DNA of 64,000 bases. Source: Tupaia tana. Its lineage: Eukaryota; Chordata; Mammalia; Scandentia; Tupaiidae. The notes beneath the pieces are model-generated. The model searched no databases and was not told the DNA's origin. It worked only from the letters and a program-made list of their open reading frames with translations. Both the position numbers and the translations under genes were made by a program. This document shows positions 31,096 through 41,659 of the stretch, in pieces; the first letter of the stretch is position 1; every line of letters begins with the position of its first letter. The stretch lies in contig JAKSZU010000020.1 in the NCBI GenBank assembly GCA_026018925.1, forward strand, positions 43,245,102 to 43,309,101, written 5' to 3'.

Positions 31096-32639
31096 ACGCT
31101 GTAAAATCACAAAACCATACTGTCAACCCGTTCCACGAGTTCGGGTGAATGTCCAAACTGGACCATCAACCCACTTTAAGACCAAATCCCACACTGACAC
31201 AGTGACGGGGCCCTCACTCAGTGTCCCTGTCTTCCTCGTGCCTCCTCCACACGGCAGACCAAAGGGCAGCATTTCCCAGAGCCAGGACGCAGCATGCTGC
31301 TTGATGAAATCACCTGTTTTGATTCAAAAACCACAAGCTCCACTCTTATTTATTATTTATTCTTTATTCTTGGTCTCTCCAGTCCCTGAAGATCGGCTGT
31401 GTATGCCATTCTAACCCCCTAGGACTCCCTCTTCTCCCTCTCTCTCCATCCTTCCGTCTCCCTCCCTTTATTGCTACAAGTCCATATTCTCCTTACAAAG
31501 AAGCTCTTCATCAGTGATAATAGGTCCTCTGTCCCTTTCCCTCTCTGAAATGACATGAGAACTATTGACCTTAATCTTACCTCTGCAAAGGCCATGCCAT
31601 GTTTAAAACTCAGGATGAGAGGCTGAAGGCCGTAAGGTCTGACAGGAGAGTGAGAAGGCCTCATTTAACCGAGACCCGCCACAGACTCTGAAGAGCATAA
31701 GGCCAAAAAATTTTTTTTAATTTAATAAAAAGGGCCTTCCATACAAAATAACCTTTTCCATTCACTTTCTTGAATTAGCCAGAGGGAAGTAACCTTTAGG
31801 ACAAACCCATCTAGGCAGAAAGTCTGGGTTTTGTAGGGACGAAGGTGCGTTCTGTCTTCTTGTTCACCCTGAACTGCCCACAGGCAGAAATCGCAAAACG
31901 TGTCCGGATTCCAAGGAGCAAAGCCAATGGGATGAGGAGGTTCTCGTTCAGTGCAGGGTCATTCTGGACTAAATAAAGGATCTAACCAGTGGCTGGGAGT
32001 GTCTAGCAAAATTCAGGTTCCCTGGGGCAAGAGGATCGGCCGCAGTCTTTGGGGAGCATGCTGAGGTCCAGAAAGGGCCACCTTTTCTAGCAGTGACATA
32101 CAGAAAGCCAGGGGCCAGGACAAAGCTCAGCCCACACTGGTGTTTCTGGAAGATCCAGCTCCTGCTCTCCCAGCCTCTAGGGACTGTGCCGACTCGTGTT
32201 GCATACCATTGACGGAGGAACTGTTCCCCTTCCCGGGTCAAGAACCTGCTAGAGCTCCCGGCTGCCTCCTATGACCGGCGTAACTGCAGCGTGGTTGGCT
32301 CGGACGTTCCGGCTCGCGCTCGTTAACCCCATGTAACTAGTTACGGCATCCCCTACTCCCCCGTAGTGTCCTTTTCACTTTAACTATGTGATCACCGTAT
32401 TTTCCACCTACTTCAAACTCCTGCCCAATTTGCCGTTCTTTCTTATGCTCAGTATTTCTCAAATCACTTGGGATTCACTTAAAGGAATGGAATCGAGCAC
32501 CCCATTATCATATGTTGTCCCTGCAATCTGCCTAACTAGTTCCCGCCCGGCTGTGCTGAACCATGGTTCTTTGATACTCTGGAAAGGTACATGCTTGCTA
32601 AGTTACATATTCCATAGGCACATACTCAGTGTTAGAGCT
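31096..32639. other. Unassigned sequence, no gene seen
   Basis: Frames of 80-94 codons occur with no recognised domain. 31710-31730 is a short A/T-rich run. Confidence 0.45.
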
Positions 32640-32765
32640 GCGATGTTCAGCAGACGTGTGTTGGAATTGTGACTTCACCACTCACAAGCTGTGTGGCCCG
32701 GAGTTCCAAAGCTCAGTTTCCTCATCTGTAAATACGAGGGTAATCATGGAACCTGACTCAGAGAG
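32640..32765 (+). mobile_element. MIR relic
   Basis: TGACTTCACCACTCACAAGC, TGTGTGGCCC, CTCAGTTTCCTCATCTGTAA and GGGTAATCATGGAACCTG follow MIR in plus orientation. Confidence 0.6.
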
Positions 32766-33589
32766 TTAGTCCTAAGCCTCAGGCATCTGCCGCCGAGTAT
32801 GCAGGCACCAGTGCTCCATGCATACCCTCTGGCTACTGGGGGTGGTCGCAGCCCTTCCCACATCTCGCTCAGCCACCCCTGTTGGAGACAGCTCACTCCA
32901 CCCCGAGCTTTCACACTGTACGCGCATAACAACTTAGAGACACATACGGGAAATGCTGTCTCTTAGGAAGGGTTTCCCTTAAGTCTGAGACATCCTCTTT
33001 CAGATAATTTCCTGGGAGAGTGTTCTCGGGAGGGAAAGAGGCATGAAGGACACAGGGCAGTGAGTGAGGAAGGGGAGAGGCACTTGTCGAGGTGTCAACT
33101 CTTGCAAATAAGCTTCGGTCTGGTCTCGTGGAGGGGCTCTGGAGCACAGAGTGCATCCCAATGCCAACCCCGCTGCAGAGGGGGCTCGGCTAGTCTCCAA
33201 TGGCCACGTGGGCCTGCGGCGTCCCCCACTGTGTCACACAACCTCAGGAAGCATTTGAAGGCTTGAGCGGTAAGAGTAAGCCACTTAATTTCTCTAAGCT
33301 TTCATTCCTCACCTCCACAACGGCAGTGATGAAAATTATATTGTAGGTTGTTGTCAGGGTTTAGAAATAACACAGTCCTGAACCCTGACAGTAGATGGGC
33401 ACATCTTTTCCCATCGGCTGGTTCACCTGTGTGCATTATGCATCTAAGTGCTCCCACTTATGTGTCTCTGCTCACACTCTCTCCTCTAAACTGTGGTCCC
33501 CCCAAAATCGTGCTGCAGCACATACATGTGTGCAAGGCACATGCACACATACCCATACATGCATGCACACTCTTCCCCCCTCAACCTGC
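32766..33589. other. Unassigned sequence, no gene seen
   Basis: No exon is recognised. A CA-rich low-complexity patch lies at about 33520-33575. Confidence 0.45.
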
Positions 33590-33890
33590 ACCCATCCCCA
33601 AATAACCTCCCATGTATCTTCTACTTTCAAACCTGGTTCAAGTCCCACCTCCTCCTTCAGCCTCATCAACTTCCTCAAATTCTTACTGGCATTCTCTGTC
33701 CCTAAAATCATTTTTCACTTAGGTCCATGTAGCCTAATATGTAACTGATTGCTGATCACCTAGTGTCTGTTGGTCTCTTACAGCCTGACTTTACATTTCT
33801 ACTCCCCAGCTCCCAACCCACCACAGGATTCAGACAAGGCCCAAGCATCTAGCAAAGGCTCAACATAGCCTCTTGGTTGATTAAAAAGTG
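33590..33890 (+). mobile_element. L2 relic
   Basis: CCTGGTTCAAGTCCCACCTCC, CATTCTCTGTCCCTAAAATC, CACCTAGTGTCTGTTGGTC and GCATCTAGCAAAGGCTCAAC follow L2 in plus orientation. Confidence 0.5.
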
Positions 33891-34448
33891 CTTCTTGATC
33901 AGAAGGACAATTAAATGCCTTGGCTGACCCTGCAATCCTCAGGATGACCACGGCTAGTGAAGCCCTTCCCCGCACTCCGCAGGGACTCAGCCAGGAACCT
34001 AGACCGACAGACAGCACGTGCGAAACGGATGGTAACTGGTAACGCTTCTCCTGTCATTTAGCTCGCAGATGGAGCTAGGTGAGCGTTTGCTACCGGATTC
34101 TAATGGTTTCCGAAGATTGGTGCCCCAGGAGGTGCAGAGTGGAATGCCCACCACAGCTCGGACTCTCTGCTGCAGGCTGTGCACGCGTTACCACAGCAGT
34201 GACAGTGCTAGGCTTCTTGCAGCATCCCGAAATCTCTTATCAAACCAGCTTACATATTTAACACGTGCGGTGTGTCTGTGTCCCAATGTACATGAACAGC
34301 ACATCTCTAGAAAGTGGACGCTGATTGGAACTTTTGGGGACAGGAATCAAGTCATATGTGAAGTTCCCTTGGAGCTCATTTTCAGTGATGGTATGTATGA
34401 TGCTATAGAAATTGTCCCTGTTCATAACTATCCATTCCTTTGCTTAGT
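33891..34448. other. Unassigned sequence, no gene seen
   Basis: A 137-codon frame (34069-34482) ends in the T-rich SINE tail and has no recognised domain. Confidence 0.4.
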
Positions 34449-34708
34449 TAATTTTATTTATTTATTTATTTATTTATTTTAATTTTTGCTATAGGGCACA
34501 TGGACTCACCAGAGGGGCGGAGGGAAGTGAGAAGTCACCCTCCAGGTAGGATGGCCATACGCAGTCCCTTCTGCTCCAGTCTCCTCTCAGGATTTTGAGC
34601 ACGCACACACACGTGCCTGGCATGATTTCTAGGCCGTCAGGCCTGGGACTCGGACGCCCAGCTGGCCATGCAGGACCCATGCCTAAGCTCCACACCACCT
34701 GCTGGCCC
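34449..34708 (-). mobile_element. Long-form SINE with (TTTA)n tail
   Basis: TTTA repeat tail, TTTTTGCTATAGGGCACATGG, CACCCTCCAGGTAGGATGG, CTTCTGCTCCAGTCTCCTCTC, head ending CACCTGCTGGCCC. Confidence 0.88.
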
Positions 34709-34969
34709 TATTTAGCGCGTTGTAACAGAGTATTTATGAATCGGGATGTGTCTATATTTTTCTTTCAGGCTTTTTGAAAAGTAAATAAAATTTTTAAAAG
34801 ACCACAATTCAATGCTGTTCTTCTTTGACATCTTTTTTTCCAATTCTAACTGCATTTATTTATTTAAAAATAGAACTTATTTCAATGTCATAATCCCATT
34901 TTACAGATGAGAAAGTGACAATTTGGAAGAGTTAAATATGAGGGTTACATATATGTTGCTTTTTTAGGG

Positions 34970-35660
34970 TGACCAAAATGAAGCGCCGTGGGCTGGGTGC
35001 TCAAACGTGTTTTCTCACACTTCTGGAGGGAGGTCTAAGATAAAGGCGTCACTAGGATTGACTTCTCCTGTGTCTTCTCACCTTAGCTTGCAGAAGATGT
35101 CAGCAGAGACGATTGTCTGTATCCACCACAAAATCCACACTTACAGCCCTGGCCCCCCGCGCGAGGCATCTGGAGGGGTACTTTCGGTCAGTTCTGAGGT
35201 GGGACCTCCATGATGGGCTCCGTGCCTCTATAAAAGGACGCCACATCAGCCTGCTTCCTGCATCACGCCCGCAGAAAGGCCAGGACAACAAAACCAGGAA
35301 GAAGGCCTCACCGGGAAACAGACCAGACAGGCCCCCGATCTGCCTTCCAGCCTCCAGAGCGGAGAAAAGGAAATGTCTGTGGTTTAAACCACTTAGTCTA
35401 TGGTATCTGTACCGGATTCAAGCTGAGACACCATCTTCTCCGAGTGTCTTCACGTGCTTGCTCTTCTGTGCGTGCCTGTGCCCTAACCGCCTCTTCTTAC
35501 AAGGACATCAGTAGACATGGAGTGAGGCCCTCCCAGTGACCTCATTTACTGTTTTTACTTCTGGGAAGAACTAACTTCAGACACATCACGTGCTCAGGCA
35601 CAGAGACTGGGCCTTGGACACGTAAATTTGGTGGTGGTGGGAGGAACAATTCTGCCCAAA
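34970..35660 (-). mobile_element. MaLR-type LTR, interrupted (outer)
   Basis: Left piece (34985-35105): CGTGGGCTGGGTGCTCAAAC, TCACACTTCTGGAGGG, TCTAAGATAAAGGCGTC, TTAGCTTGCAGAAGATG. Right piece (35440-35640): CCATCTTCTCCGAGTGTC, CGTGCCTGTGCCC, CTCTTCTTACAAGGACATCAG, GACCTCATTTACTG. Together they read as the complement of one MaLR/MLT1-like LTR into which another LTR inserted. LTRs of old endogenous retroviral elements carry no gene. Confidence 0.55.
35105..35440 (+). mobile_element. MLT1-like LTR nested inside another LTR (inner)
   Basis: Starts TGTCAGCAGAGACGATTGTC, has CACACTTACAGCCCTGGCCCC, CAGGAAGAAGGCCTCACCGGG, CTTCCAGCCTCCAGAGCGGAG, GTGGTTTAAACCACTTAGTC. Plus orientation, solo LTR. A direct flanking duplication is not clear. 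Confidence 0.68.
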
Positions 35661-36002
35661 ACCCACAGCTGGTGGGTAAGGAGTCAGGACTGGAACCCAG
35701 CATGCCGAAGACCGAACCCAAGTCTCACTTCCACCTTTGTCTACATTTTTCCCTTGATCTTTGTTATTTTCAGAATTATTTTAAGAGAAAGGTATCAAGT
35801 AAATAAAAGGTTTCATTTGCATTTCTCTACACACATTTCTGTACAATACAACATAGATGTAACTGAGAAGAACCTTCCCCTCTGCAAAACTGTATATCAA
35901 AAAATTAGAGTTTGTGAGGAAAATAAAGTTGAGCAGACCACTCAAAATCTGTGAAACTTTGTAATAAGGTACAAATAAAAATATTGGTTTTTTATCTTAT
36001 TT
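35661..36002. other. Unassigned AT-rich sequence
   Basis: No repeat or exon is recognised. Confidence 0.45.
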
Positions 36003-36142
36003 TAAAGTTTTGCCAGCGGTTGCATGCTCTTGCCAGAGAGAGACAGAGAGAGAGAGCGAGGGCAAGTGAGAAAGCATTCCCCCATGGGAATGGTCACTCT
36101 GCAATCCCTTCTCCTCCACTCTTCCCTCCTTTTGGGATTTAG

Positions 36143-36222
<80 letters not shown>

Positions 36223-36420
36223 AACACACACACAAACACACACACACACACAAACACACAAACACACACACACAAACACACACACACACAAACACACACA
36301 CACAAACACACACACACACAAATATGCCATTTGTGCTTTCCAAGTTGACAGACCAGGACTCGAACCACAACTGGCCATGTGGAACCCAACTACCTTAAAT
36401 ACCAAGCCACCAGCTGGCCC
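36003..36420 (-). mobile_element. Old SINE swollen by a CA-rich microsatellite
   Basis: TTTGCCAGCGGTTGCATGC, GA-run, CATTCCCCCATGGGAATGG, CAATCCCTTCTCCTCC, then the microsatellite at 36144-36322, then GGACTCGAACCACAACTGGCC and CCACCAGCTGGCCC. Normally only a short CACACGCACGC stretch occupies that place. Confidence 0.88.
36144..36322. repeat. (CA)n with spaced CAAA interruptions
   Basis: About 180 bp of CA units with an extra A at intervals of roughly 10-20 bases, giving a higher-order pattern. It grew from the CA-rich internal part of a SINE. Confidence 0.97.
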
Positions 36421-36754
36421 AACAGTCTTAAGAAATATCTAGCCTTTAAATTTCTATTGGCGTTTGCACCCAGCCGCAAATTGGTCTCCATCATTTTCAG
36501 CCTTAACCCCACTGCCTGGGAGTCACCGTCCTCCAACATGGATGTATCAAAGATCCTTTGCATCTAACAGCAACCACTTTAATCGAAATTTTACAAACAT
36601 TATCCTGAGTGCTGGCTTCATAAAGACAGAGTCTTTGTAGTCTCCTTAATATTGTTTATGAGCACCCTGCTCATCAAGACTAGTGAACTTCAAAGGTCTC
36701 TGAAACTGTGAAGCCCACACACGCTTCTATCTTTCAGAACTGGTAAAGCAATTA
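36421..36754. other. Unassigned sequence
   Basis: No repeat or gene recognised. Confidence 0.45.
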
Positions 36755-36905
36755 TCATAATAACAGCTACCGTTTACCAAAAGCATACTAGGTGTCAGAA
36801 TGTGAACTAAGGGTTCTGCACATTCACGCGCAGTGACAACTCTGCAGCATAAACATTTTTATCACCACTTTTCAGCTAAGGAAACTGAGGCACAGAGAAA
36901 TTATG
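36755..36905 (-). mobile_element. MIR relic
   Basis: ATAATAACAGCTACCGTTTACC, TACTAGGTGTCAGAATG, TTTTATCACCACTTTTCAGC, AAGGAAACTGAGGCACAGAG follow the complement of MIR. Confidence 0.65.
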
Positions 36906-37422
36906 GGACTTCTCTAAAAATAGACTTATCCCACTTAACCCAGAACTTTATAGGAATCTGTTTTAATTGTCATCATGTTCATTTAGAGCCATTCTTTCAG
37001 GCATTAGTTATCTTTTTACATTTGTCATCTGTTTTATCAATTCTCCTCATAAGCTAAAGTTCTCTGCAAATTGATTAACATTCACACACCCTCATTTAAT
37101 TAATTAATAGAGACACTGAACAGAATCAAAATTAGACTCTCACCCCCCCAAAGAATCTCCCTTCAAAATCATACAGATAAGCTATTAATCCATTCACCTC
37201 TCCTGCCATCCAGCCTTCACTGAACATCCAGAAGTTTTTCATGAAAACCTGTATCATCTTGATGAGGATAAGATACAGTCTGTCCAAGCATTTTGTTCTT
37301 CAACCAAACCAATAATGGCTCTGCTTTTCGTTTAGGTACTTAGACTTCATCAGATTTATCATTTGATTTTCATTATTTCCAAATTTTATTTTTGAAATTC
37401 AGTAGTCCCGCTTTTACTTTTT
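36906..37422. other. Unassigned AT-rich sequence
   Basis: No repeat or exon recognised. Confidence 0.45.
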
Positions 37423-37684
37423 CTTTTTAGGTTTCTGCCATGGAGCATCTGCACTCACCAGAGAAAATCAGAGAAAGGTAGAAAGAGGGAAAGTGAGACA
37501 TCACCCCCAAGAGGGATGACCGCACCACAATCCCTTCTCCTCTATTCTCTCTCGGGATTTTGGGGCAAGCACACACACATGCCCGGCATGAGTTTCAAGT
37601 CACCAGGTCCAGGACTCGGACTCTGGTTGGCCATGTGGGAGTACCACGTGGGAGTACCTTAGCTGCCACACCACCTGCTGGCCC
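37423..37684 (-). mobile_element. Long-form SINE with 13-bp internal tandem duplication
   Basis: Full long form in minus orientation. In the tRNA head, CATGTGGGAGTAC (37632-37644) is followed at once by CACGTGGGAGTAC (37645-37657), a slippage-type duplication inside the tRNA-like part. Confidence 0.9.
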
Positions 37685-37714
37685 CTCTGTGTGTATGTGT
37701 GTTTAATTGGTTTC

Positions 37715-37915
37715 TTCCATGAGAATGGGAGAGAGAGACAGCACCCCCAACAGGGTCTTGACACTGTGACCCTTCCTGAGCTTCAGGCACCCCTGGTCAC
37801 AGGCACAAAAGTGCCCGAGATTCTCCAGATGCAAACTGAAACCTCCGCATGTGCGCTGGCCTCGCACAGAGCTGCACTTTACCTTTGTAGCATTGCCCGG
37901 CCCCTTTTCCTCCTT
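37715..37915 (-). mobile_element. Possible third-family old SINE
   Basis: GAGAGAGACAGCACCCCCAACAGGGTCTTGACACTG, GACCCTTCCTGAGCTTC and CCTGGTCACAGGCAC recall the repeats near 0.43-0.64 kb and 40.95-41.12 kb. Weak. Confidence 0.3.
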
Positions 37916-38129
37916 TTGTTGACAGCAATGGTGTGAGTTCATTTTCTTTTTCTTTTTTAATTGCCAGAGGGTCCATGCACTCATCCGAGGGTGTGAGCTC
38001 TGGCTCTCTGACCAGTGACCACACCAAGCAGTGGCAAGAAAGCACACTGACTAGGGTTGACTCTCGGTTTGATAGATGTGTTGTTCGTAGTCATTGGCAT
38101 GATTTTTCATTTAGTTCAGTTTGTTGTTT

Positions 38130-38375
38130 TGTTTTGTTTTTTGAATTTGCCAGAGGCCGTGTGCACACATCAGAGCAAGACGGGAGAGAGAGAGAAGGTG
38201 AGAGAGCGATCCCTCGGGGACTGTTCATGCCTCCCTCTCTCTTCCATCTGTCCCTCCTTTGGGGATTTTTGCCTCATGTGTTTTTCAGGCCTCCAGGTCC
38301 TGGACTCAAACTGTGCAGGCAGCCGTGTGAGACCCAGCTCCCTTCACCACCACATCATGGGTAGGCCCACTCTGT
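38130..38375 (-). mobile_element. Old diverged SINE
   Basis: GAATTTGCCAGAGGCCGTGTGC, GA-run, CATCTGTCCCTCCTTTGGGGATTTT, CCTCCAGGTCCTGGACTCAAAC and CACCACATCATGGGTAGGCCC follow the older SINE group. The stretch 37955-38000 may be the start of another such copy. Confidence 0.62.
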
Positions 38376-38394
38376 GCTCCTGTTGCTAACATGC

Positions 38395-38694
38395 TGCCTG
38401 CCTGGCTCACATTAGGTCTTCATAAATATTTACTAAATAAGCATATTAACAGGCGGACGAATGAATGACTCTATAGTTCACAAGCTAATTCACGTGACAC
38501 TACCAACAGACCTCTTGCTAAAGTCAGGAGTGATTCTGGACCTAGGCCAGGCTGCATCTACAGAAGGTGGGTACCATGGGTGCTGGCAGGAGGTAACACG
38601 TGTCTGTAAAAAGAAAGATATCTGTAGTGTGGCGGCCAATGCTAACCAGAAACAAAATAACCCTGGTTTGTAGTGTCTGTTGATTTTCACTGTA
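38395..38694. other. Unassigned sequence
   Basis: 38410-38455 resembles an L2/MIR end (ataaatatttactaaataag). Otherwise nothing is recognised. Confidence 0.35.
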
Positions 38695-39295
38695 TAAAGG
38701 AGGAGTCTTCAAAAAGACCACGTCCCTCATCAATCTGTACCAAATGTCCTCACTCTATGGCAGACATGGAGAGATCTGAAGACTTGATGGTGGAGAGGAT
38801 AAGCACGGATACCAGTGACTCTAAGGCGGGAGAGTGGGTGGTAGAGGGTAGGTGTGAGGTGCAATGGGAAGAAATGTTTAACAGACAAAAAAATGTAAAG
38901 TTTTCTGTTGAAAAAAATATATAGGGACCAGCAGTTAGTGTAATGGCTATGTCGCTGGACTCCCATGTAGTCGACCGCGGTTCGAGTCCTGGAACCAGTG
39001 GCTTAACTCACACTGGGTGTGTGTGCGTGCGTGCCCAAGATCCCGAGAGGAGAATGGAGGAGAAGGGATTGCGGCATGGCCATCCCCCCGGGGGGTGATT
39101 TCTAACTTTCTATCTCCGTCTCTCTCTGTTTCTCTGGCGAGCGCACACGCCCTGTAGCAAAAACCTCTCTCTCAAAAAAAAAAATAATAATAATATATAT
39201 ATATAGTATACAACACAATGGGGACTTTATGTAAAATGTAAAATTAATCTGAAAATTAAAATAAATAAATAAAACTAAAAAAAAAAAAAACACAC
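38695..39295 (+). mobile_element. L1 3' end, interrupted by a SINE
   Basis: 38737-38931 (CTCACTCTATGGCAGACATGG, GAAGACTTGATGGTGGAG, GTGACTCTAAGGCGGGAG) matches the L1 3' part found inverted at 5580-5920. After the SINE, 39200-39292 continues with AATTAAAATAAATAAAT and a poly(A) run. It is 5'-truncated. Confidence 0.65.
38932..39178 (+). mobile_element. Long-form SINE inside an L1 3' end
   Basis: GGGACCAGCAGTTAGTGTAATGG head, full middle with CCCCCCGGGGGG, tail CCTGTAGCAAAAACCTCTCTC. AT-rich flanks hide the exact TSD. Confidence 0.94.
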
Positions 39296-39297
39296 AC

Positions 39298-39410
39298 AAA
39301 GTCCATGAAAGATGCATATTATGAAAAAGCAATACATGAATTTCAAAAATATTTGCACCAAAATAAACTCATACTTTAATTCCATTTCCCATGAAATTTT
39401 TGACATCCCT
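39298..39410 (-). mobile_element. Miniature DNA element, family B, copy 2 (inverted)
   Basis: GTCCATGAAAGATGCATATTATG, ATGAATTTCAAAAATATTTGC, TTAATTCCATTTCCCATGAA, ending TTTTTGACATCCCT. The complement matches copies at 18970 and 57917. The left inverted repeat seems truncated. Confidence 0.68.
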
Positions 39411-40284
39411 TTGCTTCTCACTGTGGGTAAAGCCATGTCACTAAAGGTTGATTTGTGAAGAACTGCACATAATTAGCTCTCTCTGAGACAGCATGAGCCA
39501 GCTGCAGTACCCTAACCAGCCACGCAGGGCATCTCAGGATTCAGTATTCAGATGCAGACCATTATCCCTTTTTCATTGCATGTGTGTTGCATAATTGTAT
39601 TCAAACAAAAAAAGATAAAATATTTTAAAATACAATATACAGAAATGTAGTCACTGACATAGTAAAGAAATATTTACTGATATGGGAAGATATTCCATAT
39701 CAATATTTTTAAATGGGGGATGATGTCAAAACAGTGCATATATACTTTATTGAAAACACAAATGAAAACCCAAATTTATACTGAAAACAGTTCAAAGTGA
39801 AACTTTAAGGTGTCAAAGTAAAAATCAAATATCACAATTGGGGAAAATAGACATCAACGAAGGAACATAGAGACTTTTTAGTAGCAGCAAAAGATACTAG
39901 AAAACCCTAAATGTTATTTTCAAACTGTTCAGAGAAAATAGCTGCCAACTTAGAATTCTATAACCAACTAAACTATCATTCAAGAATGACAAATGAGGAC
40001 TAAGAGATTATAATACTCACAAATTGTCACTTAAAGAAATGTTAAATGAATCTGAAAGAACAACTACAAAAAGAAATAAACACAGATTTAAAAAGTAGAA
40101 TGCAAGAATTAAACTAAAAGCAGGTAAATTAGTATGAAATATTTTAAAGTAATTACTGAAAGCTTAGAAATAGAATTCAAAATATTTAACCCAGTTAAGA
40201 AGAATAAAGAAAATGTAGTCAACTTTAAAAAGAAGGCAAGAAATAAGAAAAGGAAATAGAAAAAAATAAAAAGCATAGTACATT
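39411..40284 (+). mobile_element. Possible ancient L1 internal relic
   Basis: 39880-40080 (GAAAATAGCTGCCAACTTAG, AATTCTATAACCAACTAAAC, ATCATTCAAGAATGACAAA) and 40780-40915 beyond the SINEs (acacttcagaggcaca context) recall old L1 sequence. 39411-39800 is AT-rich and unassigned. Confidence 0.35.
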
Positions 40285-40466
40285 GGGCCAGCAGGTGGTG
40301 CAGTGGTTGAAGTGTTGGACTCCCACATGGCTGACTGCGGTTCAAGTCCCAGAACCGGTGGCTTCCTTTCTCACTTTCTCCTGCTCTCACTCTGTCTCTG
40401 TCTGGTGAATGCACATACCCCATAGCAATTAAAAAAAAAAAAAAATAGATAAAATTAAATAAATAG
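40285..40466 (+). mobile_element. Short-form SINE
   Basis: GGGCCAGCAGGTGGTGCAGTGG head, CT-rich stretch, CATAGCAATT, AAATTAAATAAATA tail. The next SINE inserted in its tail. Confidence 0.92.
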
Positions 40467-40730
40467 GGACCAGCAGTTAGCGTAATGGCTATGTCGCTGG
40501 ACTCCCACGTAGTCGACCGCGGTTCACATCCCGGACCCGGTGGCTTAAAACTCACGCCAGGCGCATGTGCGTGCGTGCCCAAGATCCTGAGAGGAGAACG
40601 GAGGAGAAGGGATTGTGGCGTGGCCATCCCCCCCTGGGGGGGTGATTTCTCACTTTCTGTCTCTCTGTCTCTCTCTGTCTGTCTGGTGAGCGCACGTGCC
40701 CTATAGCGAAAAACCTCTCCAAAAAAAAAA
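40467..40730 (+). mobile_element. Long-form SINE nested in a SINE tail
   Basis: Near-consensus long form. Flanks share aaattaaata-like sequence (before 40467 and after 40729), consistent with insertion into the A-rich tail of the preceding short form. Confidence 0.95.
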
Positions 40731-40949
40731 ATTAAATTAATATATTTTTAAAGCACAATACATAGATATGTAAAATAACAAAATATTCAATACATCTATA
40801 ATCACAATAAATAGAACTAAAGTAATCAGTTAAAACACAGAAGTTGTCAAACGGTAAAAGAAATAAATAAAAAGAATCCAAGTGTACACTACTTCAGAGG
40901 CACACCTAAGACAAATAGAGATCAGGAAGGGTTATTTTTTTCCTTCAAG

Positions 40950-41120
40950 TTTATGTATTTATTTTATGGGAGTGAGAAACAGAAGAGAGAGGGAGAGAAA
41001 CAAAAACAAGCACCCTCAATAGTCTCACACTGAGACCTTCCCTAACTTCCCAGTCAGTCAGGGTCATAGAAATGCATGCCTGTGGTGTTCAGGTTGACAG
41101 AGGAATAAGATCACAAAATG
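40950..41120 (-). mobile_element. Possible third-family old SINE
   Basis: GAAACAGAAGAGAGAGGGAGAG, TCTCACACTGAGACCTTCC, CAGTCAGTCAGGGTCATAG and ATGCATGCCTGTGGTGTTCAG. It shares several words with 430-640. Confidence 0.35.
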
Positions 41121-41264
41121 TCACATAGATCCAACATCATTTGAGCAGATAGTTTCTGTGGCACAAATAAGTTGGCCCAGGAATAATTTTTAAATACATT
41201 TTGGTTCAATATTGAGGCTGAATTTGCTTTAGCTTTGACCTACCACGCACCAACATTCTAAGTA

Positions 41265-41344
41265 TTAGATCTTCAGGAAACTCGTGATGTATTTTTCTAT
41301 GTTTTTTTATGCAAATATGCATCATGACTTTCCTGATGGCCCAA
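41265..41344 (-). mobile_element. 80-bp mariner-type miniature element (family A, copy 2)
   Basis: Again exactly 80 bp between TA dinucleotides (41263-41264, 41345-41346). Complemented it starts TTGGGCCATCAGGAAAGTC, then GTGCATATTTGCAT-like core as in copy 1 (GGATTTTTGCATAG). More diverged than copy 1 and inverted. Confidence 0.8.
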
Positions 41345-41379
41345 TAATTACTTACAAAATCTTATCAGGGTTGTCTTTT

Positions 41380-41643
41380 TTTTTTCTTTTTTGGAGAGGT
41401 TTTTAGCTATAGGGCACGTGCGCTCAACGAAAGACAGAGAGAGACAGAGAGACAGAAAGCGAGAAATCACCACCCAGGGGGGATGGCCATGCCGCAATCC
41501 CTTCTCCTCCATTCTCCTCTCAGGATCTTGGGCACACACGCACACACGTCCGGCGTGAGTTTAAGTCACCGGGTCCGGGACTCGAACCGCGGTCAACTAC
41601 ATGGGAGTCCAGCGACATAGCCATTACGCTAACTGCTGGTCCC
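41380..41643 (-). mobile_element. Long-form SINE
   Basis: Complete copy. TSD tcagg(g/a)ttgtcttt at about 41366-41379 and 41645-41658. Confidence 0.95.
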
Positions 41644-41659
41644 TCAGGATTGTCTTTAA

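Noticed and set aside
36144-36322. CRISPR-like regular spacing of CACACAA units
   Set aside because: Units are 10-20 bases of simple sequence with no unique spacers. It is a eukaryotic microsatellite.
36024-36398. Long frames encoding Cys-Val or Thr-His repeats
   Set aside because: They translate the CA/GT microsatellite on either strand and are not genes.
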